64,000 bases of DNA from CAWCDJ01 sp963796485 (GTDB taxonomy: Bacteria; Acidobacteriota; Terriglobia; Bryobacterales; Bryobacteraceae): NCBI GenBank assembly GCA_963796485.1, contig CAWCLV010000012.1, positions 443,560 through 507,559 on the forward strand, read 5' to 3'. A program made the translations under genes and the position numbers. The stretch's first letter is position 1; each line of letters begins with the position of its first letter. The notes under the pieces were generated by a model. The model was not told the origin of the DNA. It was given only the letters and a program-made list of their open reading frames with translations, and searched no databases. Shown in pieces: positions 25,536-34,162 of this stretch.

Positions 25536-26054
25536 TTACTGCATTATGGAGTTCAGGTTGTGCAGTTCCTGCGCGGAAAGCACGCGGTCAATGTCCAGCA
25601 GGATCTTGACCTTGCCTTTTACTTTCGCCATCCCCAACAGATACCGTCCGTCGACATTTTCACCGAAGTCCGGCGTGTCTTCGATCTCCGCCGCGGTGAG
25701 ATTGAGGACTTCGGAAACGCCGTCCACTACGATCCCCATCAGCAGTGTTCCCGACTCGCCCTGCACTTGCGTGACGATGATGCAGGTCCGCTGTGTGTAC
25801 TCGGCGGCGCTCAGGCTGAACTTCAAACGAAGGTCGATCACCGGAATCACTTTGCCCCGGAGATTGATCACTCCTTTGATATGGGCGGGGGTCTGCGGCA
25901 CTGCCGTGATCTCCTGCAGACCCATGATTTCGCGGACTTTCAATACGCGAATTCCGAACTCTTCGTTGGCCAGTTGAAACGTGAGGTACTTGCCCGGCCG
26001 GGTGTCGCCCGCGGACGCGGCCGTATGGTCAGTGGTCAAAGTTGTGACTTGCAT
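25536..26054 (-). CDS. cheW: CheW: chemotaxis scaffold protein
   Basis: The 172-residue protein has a 20-residue N-terminal tail and the CheW SH3-like fold: YLTFQLANEEFGIRVLKVRE, PAHIKGVINLRGKVIPVIDLR and MGIVVDGVSEVL. It links the receptor to CheA. The C-terminus (LLDIDRVLSAQELHNL) is typical. It lies 26 bp before mcp. Confidence 0.95.
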   Translation of the reverse strand: MQVTTLTTDHTAASAGDTRPGKYLTFQLANEEFGIRVLKVREIMGLQEITAVPQTPAHIKGVINLRGKVIPVIDLRLKFSLSAAEYTQRTCIIVTQVQGESGTLLMGIVVDGVSEVLNLTAAEIEDTPDFGENVDGRYLLGMAKVKGKVKILLDIDRVLSAQELHNLNSIMQ

Positions 26055-26078
26055 TGGGTTCTCCCGATCGATTCGAGG

Positions 26079-26603
26079 TCAGACATCCAGTGCACAGGCG
26101 TTCACGCCGGCCACGTTCAGGTGCGGACGGTCGTTCGGCGCCAGGCACAGCTTCACCTCCAGCGTCTCGCCTTCCCAGACGAACCGGACCACGGTCCACT
26201 CGGAGGTCCCGGCGCTCTTCGTCCGGAAATTCCGTCCGTATACGACCGTCGGTATGCTCAGGCCCAACTGGCCCAAATGCTGTTCGAGGTCGGTCTTGAC
26301 GCTGCCGATGATCATGTTGGTCAGTTCCGCCACCGCATCGAGGACTTCCTCGTTCACGGAGTTGCTCTCCGTCATCAGCATGAGGGAACAGATCCGGCAT
26401 GCGAGCGACGGCGAACAGGTTACGCTTCCGGTTCCGGCCCACGCTCCCGCCAGGCCGATGAACGAGACCACCCCATCGTTGGGTTCGGGCACGGACGCCT
26501 CAAACGAAGCCGCTCCCTCTCCCAACTCCGTCCCGAGCATGGTGGAAAAAACATTGGCAGAGGACTGGCGGATACACTGGACGATCAATTCCCGCACGTT
26601 CAT
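26079..26603 (-). CDS. CheX-like chemotaxis phosphatase (copy 2)
   Basis: The 174-residue protein carries the CheX catalytic helix with E and N in VAELTNMIIGSVKTDLE (about residues 92-108) and a second beta-rich half. Its start overlaps the upstream cheY stop by 4 nt, so each cheX in this operon follows or accompanies a cheY. It is diverged from copy 1, suggesting separate CheY partners. Confidence 0.82.
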   Translation of the reverse strand: MNVRELIVQCIRQSSANVFSTMLGTELGEGAASFEASVPEPNDGVVSFIGLAGAWAGTGSVTCSPSLACRICSLMLMTESNSVNEEVLDAVAELTNMIIGSVKTDLEQHLGQLGLSIPTVVYGRNFRTKSAGTSEWTVVRFVWEGETLEVKLCLAPNDRPHLNVAGVNACALDV

Positions 26604-26989
26604 AACGAAAGCGCCGGCTCGAGAATACCCGCCAGCTTCTCCTTGATCTGGTCGGCGGTGAACGGCTTACGGACGTATCCCGCCGCCCCCAGCTTGACGG
26701 CTTCGCCGACCTTTGTCTCGCCGCCTTCAGTTGTAATCATCACTACTGGGACGTCCCGCCAGCGTTCGGAGGCTTTCATTGCCGCCAGCAACTGCAGGCC
26801 ATCCATTTTCGGCATGTTGATATCCGTGAGAACCAGGTTCACCCGGTGAGCGTTCAGGAGATCCAACGCCTCCTGTCCGTCGCCCGCCTCGAAAATCGTG
26901 CGGATAGCCATCCCGGTCTGCCGCAGGACGCGTTGCAGAATCTTCCGGATGGCCGCTGAATCGTCCACCACCAAAACGTCTGACTCCAT
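26600..26989 (-). CDS. CheY-type response regulator (copy 2), first gene of the che operon
   Basis: The ATG at 26989 (MESDVLVVDDSAAIRK) is chosen because AAGGAG lies just upstream; a start at 27013 lacks a site. The 129-residue receiver has VVDDSAA, phospho-Asp in LVLTDINMPKMDG, Thr in VVMITTEGG and Lys in YVRKPFTADQ. It opens the ten-gene operon, opposite fliM, with 138 bp of shared upstream DNA. Confidence 0.92.
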   Translation of the reverse strand: MESDVLVVDDSAAIRKILQRVLRQTGMAIRTIFEAGDGQEALDLLNAHRVNLVLTDINMPKMDGLQLLAAMKASERWRDVPVVMITTEGGETKVGEAVKLGAAGYVRKPFTADQIKEKLAGILEPALSL

Positions 26990-27127
26990 TCGGCTCCTTA
27001 CATTTCTATTCATCGGAACAACTCGGTGTTTTCATTAATCGGAGCGAGAAAAATCGCAGGTGAGGAGATTTGGCGGGACATTAAAGCCCGAGTGAATTCT
27101 GCCGATAAGTCTCCAGGAGCCCGGATT

Positions 27128-28123
27128 GTGAACCGCCAATTATCCCAGCAGGAGATCGATGCGGTCTTTCAGAACGTGCAGGACCGGCGCCGCGATACGC
27201 CCGCCGTCCGTTTCGACTTCCGCAGGCCGGATCGCATTCCCAAATCCCAGGTTCGGGCCATCCACCTGCTCCACGACACCTTCGTCCGCAATCTCGTTTC
27301 CAGCCTCTCCGCCTACCTGCGCTCGTACCTGACGGTGAACCTGGTCAGCGTGGAACAGCTCTCGTACGCGGAGTTCCTGGACGGCCTGCCATCCCCGACC
27401 TGCATCGTTTCCCTCGGCCTGGCTCCATACGACGGCAACGGCGTCCTGGAACTGAATCCATCCCTCGTCTTTCCCATCCTGGAGATGCTCCTCGGCGGCA
27501 CCGGCAAAGCTTCCGGCGCCATCCAGCGCGACATCACCGAGATCGAACAGAAGCTCCTCGACGGCCTGTTTCGCATCATCCTCCACGATCTCCGTGAAGC
27601 CTGGAAAGCCGTCACCGAGGTGGACTTCAGCATCGAAGCGATGGAAACCGAGCCGCAACTGCTGCACGTCCTTGCCCCTAACGAAGCCGTCGTCGCAATC
27701 GGCATCGAGGTGCGGATCGGCGAAACGATTGGCATGATGAATATGGCGATGCCCTCGATCGTGATCAAGATGATGCGCCAGAAATTCGACCAGCAATGGT
27801 CGGTACGCAAGACGCAGGCCAGCCTCGGCGAGCAGGCGCGGCTTCTTAATTTATTGCGGGGGTCGCTGTTTTCGCTGGAGGCGCAATTGATCGGCCCCAC
27901 CATGACGATTAGCGACCTGCTGCGGCTGGAGGAAGGACATTTGCTGGTCTTCGATTACCCGCCGGAACGCTCGATCGAGCTGCTGGTGAACGGCGCGCCG
28001 GAGTACACCGCCCAGCTCGCCGTGGTCGGGAAAAAAAGAGCCTGTCAGATCGAGGAAGTGCGGCGCGCGCTCCCCAAGGACCCGCCTCAGGGCAATATGA
28101 GCGAGGAAGGATCCGGCCCCTGA
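27128..28123 (+). CDS. fliM: FliM: flagellar motor switch protein
   Basis: GTG at 27128 follows AGGAG and gives VNRQLSQQEIDAVFQN, the conserved N-terminal CheY-P-binding peptide (family consensus LSQxEIDALL). The 331-residue protein has the CheC-like middle domain (about 35-215; FLDGLPSPTCIVSLGL, ELNPSLVFPILEMLLGG) and a C-terminal SpoA/FliN-like domain (about 240-315; LISDLL-like MTISDLLRLEEGHLL). No FliN, FliG or other switch genes are beside it. It converges on, and overlaps by 37 nt, the zinc-finger gene. Confidence 0.93.
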   Translation: MNRQLSQQEIDAVFQNVQDRRRDTPAVRFDFRRPDRIPKSQVRAIHLLHDTFVRNLVSSLSAYLRSYLTVNLVSVEQLSYAEFLDGLPSPTCIVSLGLAPYDGNGVLELNPSLVFPILEMLLGGTGKASGAIQRDITEIEQKLLDGLFRIILHDLREAWKAVTEVDFSIEAMETEPQLLHVLAPNEAVVAIGIEVRIGETIGMMNMAMPSIVIKMMRQKFDQQWSVRKTQASLGEQARLLNLLRGSLFSLEAQLIGPTMTISDLLRLEEGHLLVFDYPPERSIELLVNGAPEYTAQLAVVGKKRACQIEEVRRALPKDPPQGNMSEEGSGP

Positions 28124-28725
28124 TCCGCCGGGACTTCGGCGTAGAGCCCGCGCAGCCCGTCCAGAAACGCCCGGCCCCTCCGGCGGCCGTTGTTTCGATC
28201 CAGTTCCACACGCTCCAGAAAAATCAGAAGGCGAAAGACATCTCCGTCGCGAGTCCGCGACATCCCGAACCTCTGCTGCTCGGCGTTTCGAAACTCGGCC
28301 ACACCCGCCTGGACAGCCCGGTAGATGTTTGCCGCCATCGGATTCGGCGGGACGCTCTCGTAATAGACCCCGCTCTCCAGGGTCCGATAGGTGCGGATCA
28401 GGCTTTCCAGCGCCTCCCGTGCGTCGAAATCGACGGTTCCCTGCATCTGAAACGCAGCCGACGCCAGCGCCCGGCCCATCGCCATCAGAAGCTCCTCGTG
28501 GTCCGTCAGGAACTCCTCGGAAACCTCGACATCCAGGTTGGGCCACTGCTTGGGATCGGTTGGAGCCGGCTTTTCGTGGCGCCTCGCCTCCTGGAGATAC
28601 TCGCATTCCAGCGGGCATTCCACCGTGACCTCGCGCTCGGTGCCGCAGCACACCGAACAGATCTCGCCCCTGACTCCGGGGCAGTAGCGCCTGGGGCGCC
28701 GCGTTTCACAGATCGCGCAAGCCAT
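28087..28725 (-). CDS. Cys-rich N-terminal zinc-finger protein of unknown function
   Basis: The 212-residue protein begins MACAICETRRPRRYCPG and packs eight or more cysteines into its first 42 residues (CAIC, CSVCC, ECPLECEYL), which suggests one or two zinc-binding knuckles. The rest is helical (MAMGRALASAAFQMQGTVDF; DVFRLLIFLERVEL) and soluble. I do not recognise the family beyond an impression that it is common in Acidobacteria. It shares a divergent promoter region (28726-28752) with a 50-residue protein. Confidence 0.7.
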   Translation of the reverse strand: MACAICETRRPRRYCPGVRGEICSVCCGTEREVTVECPLECEYLQEARRHEKPAPTDPKQWPNLDVEVSEEFLTDHEELLMAMGRALASAAFQMQGTVDFDAREALESLIRTYRTLESGVYYESVPPNPMAANIYRAVQAGVAEFRNAEQQRFGMSRTRDGDVFRLLIFLERVELDRNNGRRRGRAFLDGLRGLYAEVPADQGPDPSSLILP

Positions 28726-28752
28726 TCCCTTTTAGTATAGAAGGTAGCCCCC

Positions 28753-28905
28753 ATGAGCCGATCACATCTATTCTTCAAAGTGGAAGTGGAGCACGATCCA
28801 GACGAGCAGCCGCAGCGGATCGGGGAGGAAATCTGCCGCCAGCTCCTGAAGCTGTACGGAGTCCGCGAGGCCGAGCTTTCCAGTTTCAATTCGACAGAGG
28901 ATTAG
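28753..28905 (+). CDS. 50-residue conserved-looking small protein
   Basis: The frame MSRSHLFFKVEVEHDPDEQP ... LSSFNSTED starts 12 bases after AGAAGG and ends at 28905, overlapping the 3' end of the convergent dGTPase gene by 20 nt. A beta-strand (HLFFKVEVEHD) followed by an amphipathic helix (QRIGEEICRQLLKLYGVREAELS) gives a protein-like alpha/beta pattern, and codon use fits the neighbours. Function is unknown. Confidence 0.6.
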   Translation: MSRSHLFFKVEVEHDPDEQPQRIGEEICRQLLKLYGVREAELSSFNSTED

Positions 28906-30028
28906 CGGCGGAGCCGGCGCCAATCATCTGTTCAAACGTCCGCCGGCAGAAGGCGTCGGTCATCCCTGCGATGTAATCGCAAATGACCCGGTGGCCGTCG
29001 CCTTCCATGGCTTGCTCCCGATACCCGTCCGGAAGACGGCCCGGATTCGACACAAAGAACTGGAACAGTTCCGCGATCATCGCCATGGACCGGCGCCGGT
29101 CCTCCCCAAGCGGGGGGGAGGCATAAACGTGCTCGTAAAGAAAGCTCTTCAGCGCCTGGCTGGTCTGCGCCGCCTCCGGCGTCAACGCGGCAAGCCGCCG
29201 GCCGTAGCGGCGCACATCCTCGCAATCGGCCGCCCCCGAGGACCCGGCCGCCTCGACAGTCCCTTCGATCAACGCCGAGACTAGCAGGTCGATCAACTGC
29301 CGCAGGCTCTCGTGGAACCGTTCCCTGGCAGCCGCGCCCGGAAATTGCGTCTCCACGGTTTCGTAGATGGCATAGTATTGGGGCACGGACTCCGCGACTG
29401 CTTCAGCGGTCAGGATGCCCGCCGAAAACGCGTCGTCCAGGTCCGCCGCGTTGTAGGCAATCTCGTCCGCGAGGTCGATCAACTGCGCCTCGAGCGGCGG
29501 CCGAAGGCCGGGGAGATACGCTTCGAGTTCCGGCTCTTCGCCCGGCGCGAGGTCGTGGGAGTGCTTGACAATCCCCTCCCGCAGTTCGAACGTCAGGTTC
29601 AACCCGGGAAAGCGGGCATAGCGTTGTTCGAAGCTCTCCACGATCCGCAGGGCGTGCAGGTTGTGATCGAAGCGGTCGTTGAAGCTCCGCATCTGCCGGT
29701 CGAGTTCCTCCTCGCCTGCATGGGCGAACGGGGGATGCCCGATGTCGTGCGCCAGCGCCAGCGCTTCGGTGAGATCCTCGTCCAGGCCGAGCACATTCGC
29801 CGCGGTGCGCGCGATCTGCGCCACCTCGATCGTATGGGTCAGGCGATTGCGGAAGTGGTCGGAAAGCCCAGGGGCGAAAACCTGTGTCTTGGCTTCCAGG
29901 CGACGGAACGCCCGCGAATGCACAATCCGGTCCCGGTCACGCTGGAAAGCATTGCGGTACGGGTGCTCCGGCTCCGGGTATACGCGGCCGCGGCTGCGTT
30001 CCACCGGAAATCGGAGCCGCGCCAGCAT
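28886..30028 (-). CDS. dgt: dGTP triphosphohydrolase-like HD-domain protein
   Basis: The 380-residue protein has the dGTPase hallmark sequence: NAFQRDRDRIVHSRAFRRLE, then the HD metal site split as RNRLTHTIEVAQ and ALAHDIGHPPFAHAGE, and DFDxN-like FDHNLHALRI. The family hydrolyses dNTPs, usually dGTP, to the nucleoside and tripolyphosphate. Length fits the short, E. coli-independent subgroup. It is followed 12 bp upstream in the same direction by the TPR membrane gene. Confidence 0.93.
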   Translation of the reverse strand: MLARLRFPVERSRGRVYPEPEHPYRNAFQRDRDRIVHSRAFRRLEAKTQVFAPGLSDHFRNRLTHTIEVAQIARTAANVLGLDEDLTEALALAHDIGHPPFAHAGEEELDRQMRSFNDRFDHNLHALRIVESFEQRYARFPGLNLTFELREGIVKHSHDLAPGEEPELEAYLPGLRPPLEAQLIDLADEIAYNAADLDDAFSAGILTAEAVAESVPQYYAIYETVETQFPGAAARERFHESLRQLIDLLVSALIEGTVEAAGSSGAADCEDVRRYGRRLAALTPEAAQTSQALKSFLYEHVYASPPLGEDRRRSMAMIAELFQFFVSNPGRLPDGYREQAMEGDGHRVICDYIAGMTDAFCRRTFEQMIGAGSAANPLSN

Positions 30029-30040
30029 CGCTCAGGTAGC

Positions 30041-30742
30041 CTATTGCGGAGGAAGCTGCCCGTAAAGCGTAAGGGCCACCTGCCCGACGCCTCCCGGCTG
30101 GCTCCGCAGCGGGTCCAAAAGCTTGCGCGCTTCCGCGGGATTCTTCAGCATCAGGTATCTGGCCAGGGTAATCTGCGCCTGATCTTTGGAGACAAACGCG
30201 GTAGGATGCGCCATCAGATCGCGAAGCACGCTCTCCGCCTGCGAAATCCGGCCGTCGGCGAAGTAAATCTGGGCCAGCGACAGCTTCGCGAGCGACGCAT
30301 ACTTCGCATCGCCGTGATCTGCCACTTCCTTATAGCTCTTTTCTGCGTCCGCGAGTTTCCCCTGGTCCGCCCGAATCGAGCCGAGATAATACTCGGCGAT
30401 TTCACTCTCGGTGGTTCCAGGATAGGTCGACGCCACCAGCGAGAACGCCTGGGTGGCCGCCTGGTCCTTGGAATCCTGCGTCGGGAAGTTCCGGTTCTGC
30501 CCCGGCTGGGGCGGTCCCACGGGCGACTCCTGTACGTCGATCGCCCTCGCCAGCGCCGCTTCGCGAGCGGCGTGCTGATGGCGCGAATAGGTCATCCAGC
30601 CCAGCACGAGCAGCACTATTACCAGCCCGGCTCCGCCGTAGCGGATCATCTCCTTCTGGTGCTCTTCGAAGAAGTTGACTGTGTGTTCGACTTCCAGGGC
30701 GAACTTGTCGGTCTTTAGCTCTTTACGGGTGATTCTTGCCAC
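30041..30742 (-). CDS. YfgM-like single-span membrane TPR protein
   Basis: The 233-residue protein has an N-terminal cytosolic stretch (KELKTDKFALEVEHTVNFFEEH), one transmembrane segment at about residues 36-52 and a periplasmic TPR array (about 90-225; AEYYLGSIRADQGKLADAEKSY, LAQIYFADGRISQAESVL). This is the layout of YfgM/TPR_21 proteins, which associate with the SecYEG translocon and periplasmic chaperones. It probably forms an operon with dgt. Confidence 0.82.
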   Translation of the reverse strand: MARITRKELKTDKFALEVEHTVNFFEEHQKEMIRYGGAGLVIVLLVLGWMTYSRHQHAAREAALARAIDVQESPVGPPQPGQNRNFPTQDSKDQAATQAFSLVASTYPGTTESEIAEYYLGSIRADQGKLADAEKSYKEVADHGDAKYASLAKLSLAQIYFADGRISQAESVLRDLMAHPTAFVSKDQAQITLARYLMLKNPAEARKLLDPLRSQPGGVGQVALTLYGQLPPQ

Positions 30743-30801
30743 GAAAACCTCAGAGGTATTGGAATCCTAATTTTAGCATGGAGGGCTTAAGTCCTGCCGG
30801 G

Positions 30802-31662
30802 CTATGCGCTGACCAGCTCCCGAAGGCGCCTTCCGCAAATCATGCTCGCTTCATGCTTGTTCCCCCCGGGGCCGGGCCAGTGCGTCTCCAGGCTCACCCA
30901 GCCGCCGTAGCCATCGCGTTCCAGGGCCGCAATCTGTCCTTTCCAATGCACGGCGCATTCGCCCAGCGGCCCCCATTGCGGCGTGTGGCCGGTGACGAAG
31001 CAGTCCTTGGCGTGAACATGGGCGATCCGGGAGGGCGGAATCCGGCGGTACCCCTCGGGAAACGGGCATTCCCCCGCGACCAGCGCGTTCGCCGGGTCCC
31101 AGACCACCTTCAGATTGGGGTGGTCCAGCGCCTCGAGAACTCTCGCCGTTTCGGCGCCCGTACCGAGATGGCAGGCATGTTCGTTCTCGACCCCGATGAC
31201 GACGCCGTGTCCGGCGGCCTGCTCCGCCAAGCCCCTCAGCGCCTCGACGATCCGGCCGAAACACTCCTCCGGCCTCACTGTCCGCCAGAACGAGAACACG
31301 CGGATGATGCGGGCCCCCGTGCGTGCCGCGATCTCGAAGGCGCGGGCCGCCAGCCGCGGCTGGTCGGCAAACGTGTGCTTCGAAGCGAACTGGTCCTGCT
31401 GGAACCGCGCATCCACCTCCGGCGCGTCCGGCAGCACGCATTTCAAAAGCGGCGAGGCAATCGAGACGATCTCCAGCCCCTGCCCGCGGACGATGCCGAT
31501 GGCCCGGCCCAGTTCCTCATCCGTCAAATCGAGGATATTCCTGCCGAATACCATCCGCAGCTCGGCGCCGGTCATGCCGACCTCGGCCATCGATCGCACC
31601 GCGGTCTCGATGTCCGGAGAAAACTCGTCGGTGATGGCGGCGATACGAAAACGTTGACCCAT
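30802..31662 (-). CDS. Sugar phosphate isomerase/epimerase-type TIM barrel
   Basis: The ATG at 31662 (MGQRFRIAAITDEFSPDIETA) gives 286 residues; the longer frame upstream is shadow of the aminotransferase. Xylose-isomerase-like barrel motifs include GAELRMVFGRNIL, IRVFSFWRT, GVENEHACHLGTG (metal Glu), VVWDPANAL, HVHAKDC and VSLETHW. All the usual metal ligands are present, so it is probably an active isomerase or epimerase of unknown sugar. No leader peptide. It is divergent from the aminotransferase, 42 bp apart. Confidence 0.88.
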   Translation of the reverse strand: MGQRFRIAAITDEFSPDIETAVRSMAEVGMTGAELRMVFGRNILDLTDEELGRAIGIVRGQGLEIVSIASPLLKCVLPDAPEVDARFQQDQFASKHTFADQPRLAARAFEIAARTGARIIRVFSFWRTVRPEECFGRIVEALRGLAEQAAGHGVVIGVENEHACHLGTGAETARVLEALDHPNLKVVWDPANALVAGECPFPEGYRRIPPSRIAHVHAKDCFVTGHTPQWGPLGECAVHWKGQIAALERDGYGGWVSLETHWPGPGGNKHEASMICGRRLRELVSA

Positions 31663-31704
31663 CAAAGCCCCATTATAGAAGGCGGCGGTGCGACAATATC
31701 TTTC

Positions 31705-32880
31705 ATGCCCGAAATCGCCTCCTCGGTGGAAGCCGTTCCCCATTCCCGCATCCGCGAAATCGCGGAGATCGCTATGACCATGGATGGGGTGCTGCGGCTC
31801 TACTTCGGCGAGTCGAACCTGCCGACACCGGACTACATCAAGCAGGCCGCCATACGCGCCATGGCCGAGGGCTACACGTTCTACACCGAGAACGCCGGCC
31901 TGCCCTCGCTGCGCCACGCGATTGCCGCAAACTACCGCCGCTTGCAAGGCGTGGAACTCGACCCGTTGGGTGAAATCGTGGTCACGGCCTCCGGCGTTCA
32001 GGCGCTCAACGTCGGCATCCGCTGCGTGCTCGACCCGGGCGACGAAGCCCTGGTGCTGACCCCCGCCTGGCCCAACGGTTCGTCGAACATCCGGATGTCC
32101 AGCGCGATCGTGCGCCAGATTCCGCACCCCCTTTGCGGCGCGCGATACGGCATCGATTTCGACGCGCTCGAAGCCGCGGTGACGCCCCGGACGCGCCTGC
32201 TCCTTTACACCTCGCCGTCGAACCCCCTGGGCTGGGTAGCCACGGAAGAAGAGCAGCAGAAACTGCTCGACTTCGCGCGCCGCCACCACCTATGGCTGCT
32301 GGCCGACGAGGTCTACGATCGCCTATACTACTCCGGAGCGCGCCTTGGCGAACCAGTACCGTCGATTCTGCGCAAGGCGACCCGCGAGGATGCCGTGATG
32401 GTGGTCCACTCGTTCTCGAAAAGCTACTGCATGACCGGCTGGCGAGTCGGATGGCTCGTCGCGCGGCGCGACCTGGCCGCCAAGGCCACCCAGATCAACG
32501 AGTTCATCATTTCCCACGCGCCCACCTTCGCACAGAAGGCCGGCGAGACCGCGCTGGCCGAGGGCGAACCCGAATTGCTGCGCATGCTCGAGCGCCTCAA
32601 GCAGAATCGCGATCTCTGTCTCTCGGCGCTCAATGGCATTCCCGGTGTCACCGTCCCCAAACCCGATGGGGCGTTTTACCTGTTCCCTCAAATCGACGGC
32701 ATGACCGATTCTTTCGGCTTCTGCCGCCGTCTTCTCGAAGAAACGCGAGTAGGGCTGGCGCCGGGCGTAGCCTTCGGCGCCGGAGGCGAAGGCTCTATCC
32801 GGATCTGTTACGCCGCGGAGCTTTCCATCTTGCAGCCGGCAATGGAGCGGCTGACGAACTTTTTACGCGCCGGCGCATAA
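31705..32880 (+). CDS. Class I/II pyridoxal-phosphate aminotransferase
   Basis: The ATG at 31705 (MPEIASSVEAVPHSRIRE) yields 391 residues. Fold-type-I motifs: GESNLPTPDYI, TASGVQALNVGIR, TSPSNPLGWV, LLADEVYDRLYY (PLP Asp and Tyr), VHSFSKSYCMTGWRVGW with the Schiff-base Lys, and RICYAAE with the carboxylate-binding Arg. It is closest in style to aspartate/aromatic aminotransferases. The frame extends about 320 codons upstream antisense to the TIM barrel, which is not coding. Confidence 0.92.
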   Translation: MPEIASSVEAVPHSRIREIAEIAMTMDGVLRLYFGESNLPTPDYIKQAAIRAMAEGYTFYTENAGLPSLRHAIAANYRRLQGVELDPLGEIVVTASGVQALNVGIRCVLDPGDEALVLTPAWPNGSSNIRMSSAIVRQIPHPLCGARYGIDFDALEAAVTPRTRLLLYTSPSNPLGWVATEEEQQKLLDFARRHHLWLLADEVYDRLYYSGARLGEPVPSILRKATREDAVMVVHSFSKSYCMTGWRVGWLVARRDLAAKATQINEFIISHAPTFAQKAGETALAEGEPELLRMLERLKQNRDLCLSALNGIPGVTVPKPDGAFYLFPQIDGMTDSFGFCRRLLEETRVGLAPGVAFGAGGEGSIRICYAAELSILQPAMERLTNFLRAGA

Positions 32881-32901
32881 GCGGCGCTCCAAGGAGGAAC
32901 C

Positions 32902-33321
32902 ATGTTGAAAGGCTTTAAAGAGTTCATGTTGCGCGGCAACGTGCTGGACCTGTCGGTCGCGGTCGTGATGGGCGCAGCCTTCGGAGCGGTCGTCACGGCC
33001 ATGGTGAAGGACCTGCTGAACCCCGTGATCGCGGCCATCGTAGGCAAGCCCGATTTCTCGGCGATCGCCATCACGGTGAATGGCAGCAAACTGCTCATCG
33101 GTTCGTTCCTGAACGATCTCATTTCGTTCCTCATGATCGGCGCGGCCGTCTACTTCTTCGTCGTGCTGCCGGTAAATCATCTGACCGCCCGCATGCGGCG
33201 GGGCGAGGTAGCGCCGGACCCGACCACGAAGAAATGCCCGGAGTGCCTCAGCGACGTGCCGCTCGCCGCCAAGCGTTGCGCGTTCTGCACCAGCTCCCTG
33301 GCAGCGGCCGCGGGAAAATAG
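32902..33321 (+). CDS. mscL: MscL large-conductance mechanosensitive channel with zinc-ribbon tail
   Basis: The 139-residue protein starts FKEFMLRGNVLDLSVAVVMGAAFG (TM1 pore helix), has the periplasmic loop and TM2 (LISFLMIGAAVYFFVVLPV), as in MscL. Unlike E. coli MscL, the C-terminal helix is replaced by CPECLSDVPLAAKRCAFC, a CxxC-x11-CxxC zinc ribbon. It opens under membrane tension to release solutes. AAGGAGG lies upstream at the right spacing. Confidence 0.95.
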   Translation: MLKGFKEFMLRGNVLDLSVAVVMGAAFGAVVTAMVKDLLNPVIAAIVGKPDFSAIAITVNGSKLLIGSFLNDLISFLMIGAAVYFFVVLPVNHLTARMRRGEVAPDPTTKKCPECLSDVPLAAKRCAFCTSSLAAAAGK

Positions 33322-33394
33322 CCATCTGAGCTTCACGCTCCGGAACTCGCCTGCTCCCGCCGGTGTCTAACCGTGCGAAAAGGGGGAGCGCCGG

Positions 33395-34162
33395 ATGCTC
33401 GAAGTTCAGGGGCTCACCAAGAAGTACCGCAACCGCGCGGTGGTGGACCACGTCAGCTTCACCGTGCTGCCCGGGCAGGTGACCGGGTATCTGGGTCCGA
33501 ACGGTTCGGGTAAGTCCACCACGGTCAGGATGCTCACCGGCCTCCTTGCGCCCAATGCCGGGCGCATTCTCTGGAAGGGGGAGGACATTCGCCAGGACCT
33601 CATCGGGTTTAAGCGGCGCCTGGGCTATGTCCCCGAAGAAGCATACCTCTATCCGCATCTCACCGGCCTCGAATACCTTCAACTCATCGGTCGTTTGAGG
33701 GACCTGCGCGAAAGCGAAGTGGACCGCAAAGCCAACCAACTCCTGCGGCTTCTGTGGCTCGCCGAGTACCGCTACGCGCCGATTTCGTCTTACTCCAAGG
33801 GCATGAAGCAGCGCGTCCTGATAGCTTCCGCCCTGCTGCACGACCCGGACCTGCTGATCCTCGACGAGCCCCTCTCCGGCCTCGATATTACCTCCGCCCT
33901 GCTGCTCCACGAACTGCTCGCCGAAATGGCCCGCCAGGGGAAGACCATCCTCTACATCTCGCACGTGCTCGAAGTCACGGAAAAAGTTTGCGCGCGGGTC
34001 ATCATGCTCTATCAGGGCAAGGTGGTCGCGGACGACGAAGTGGGCCGCCTCCGCGACCTGATGAACCTTCCTTCTCTCGAACAGATCTTCCGCCAACTGG
34101 CTCGCCAGGAAGACGTCGGTGCCGCGGCGCGCGAAATGGTCGCCATCATCCGGGAGGCATAA
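33395..34162 (+). CDS. ABC transporter ATP-binding protein
   Basis: The 255-residue ATPase has Walker A GPNGSGKSTT, Q-loop region KRRLGYVPEEAYL, signature SSYSKGMKQRV, Walker B LLILDEPLSGLD and H-loop YISHV. GGGGGAG precedes the ATG. It is immediately followed by its permease (stop and start adjacent at 34162/34163), so the pair is probably an exporter of ABC-2 type; substrate unknown. Confidence 0.94.
   Translation: MLEVQGLTKKYRNRAVVDHVSFTVLPGQVTGYLGPNGSGKSTTVRMLTGLLAPNAGRILWKGEDIRQDLIGFKRRLGYVPEEAYLYPHLTGLEYLQLIGRLRDLRESEVDRKANQLLRLLWLAEYRYAPISSYSKGMKQRVLIASALLHDPDLLILDEPLSGLDITSALLLHELLAEMARQGKTILYISHVLEVTEKVCARVIMLYQGKVVADDEVGRLRDLMNLPSLEQIFRQLARQEDVGAAAREMVAIIREA

Noticed and set aside
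31663..32289. N-terminal extension of the minus-strand TIM barrel to 32289
   Set aside because: The added codons are antisense to the aminotransferase; the family N-terminus begins at 31662.
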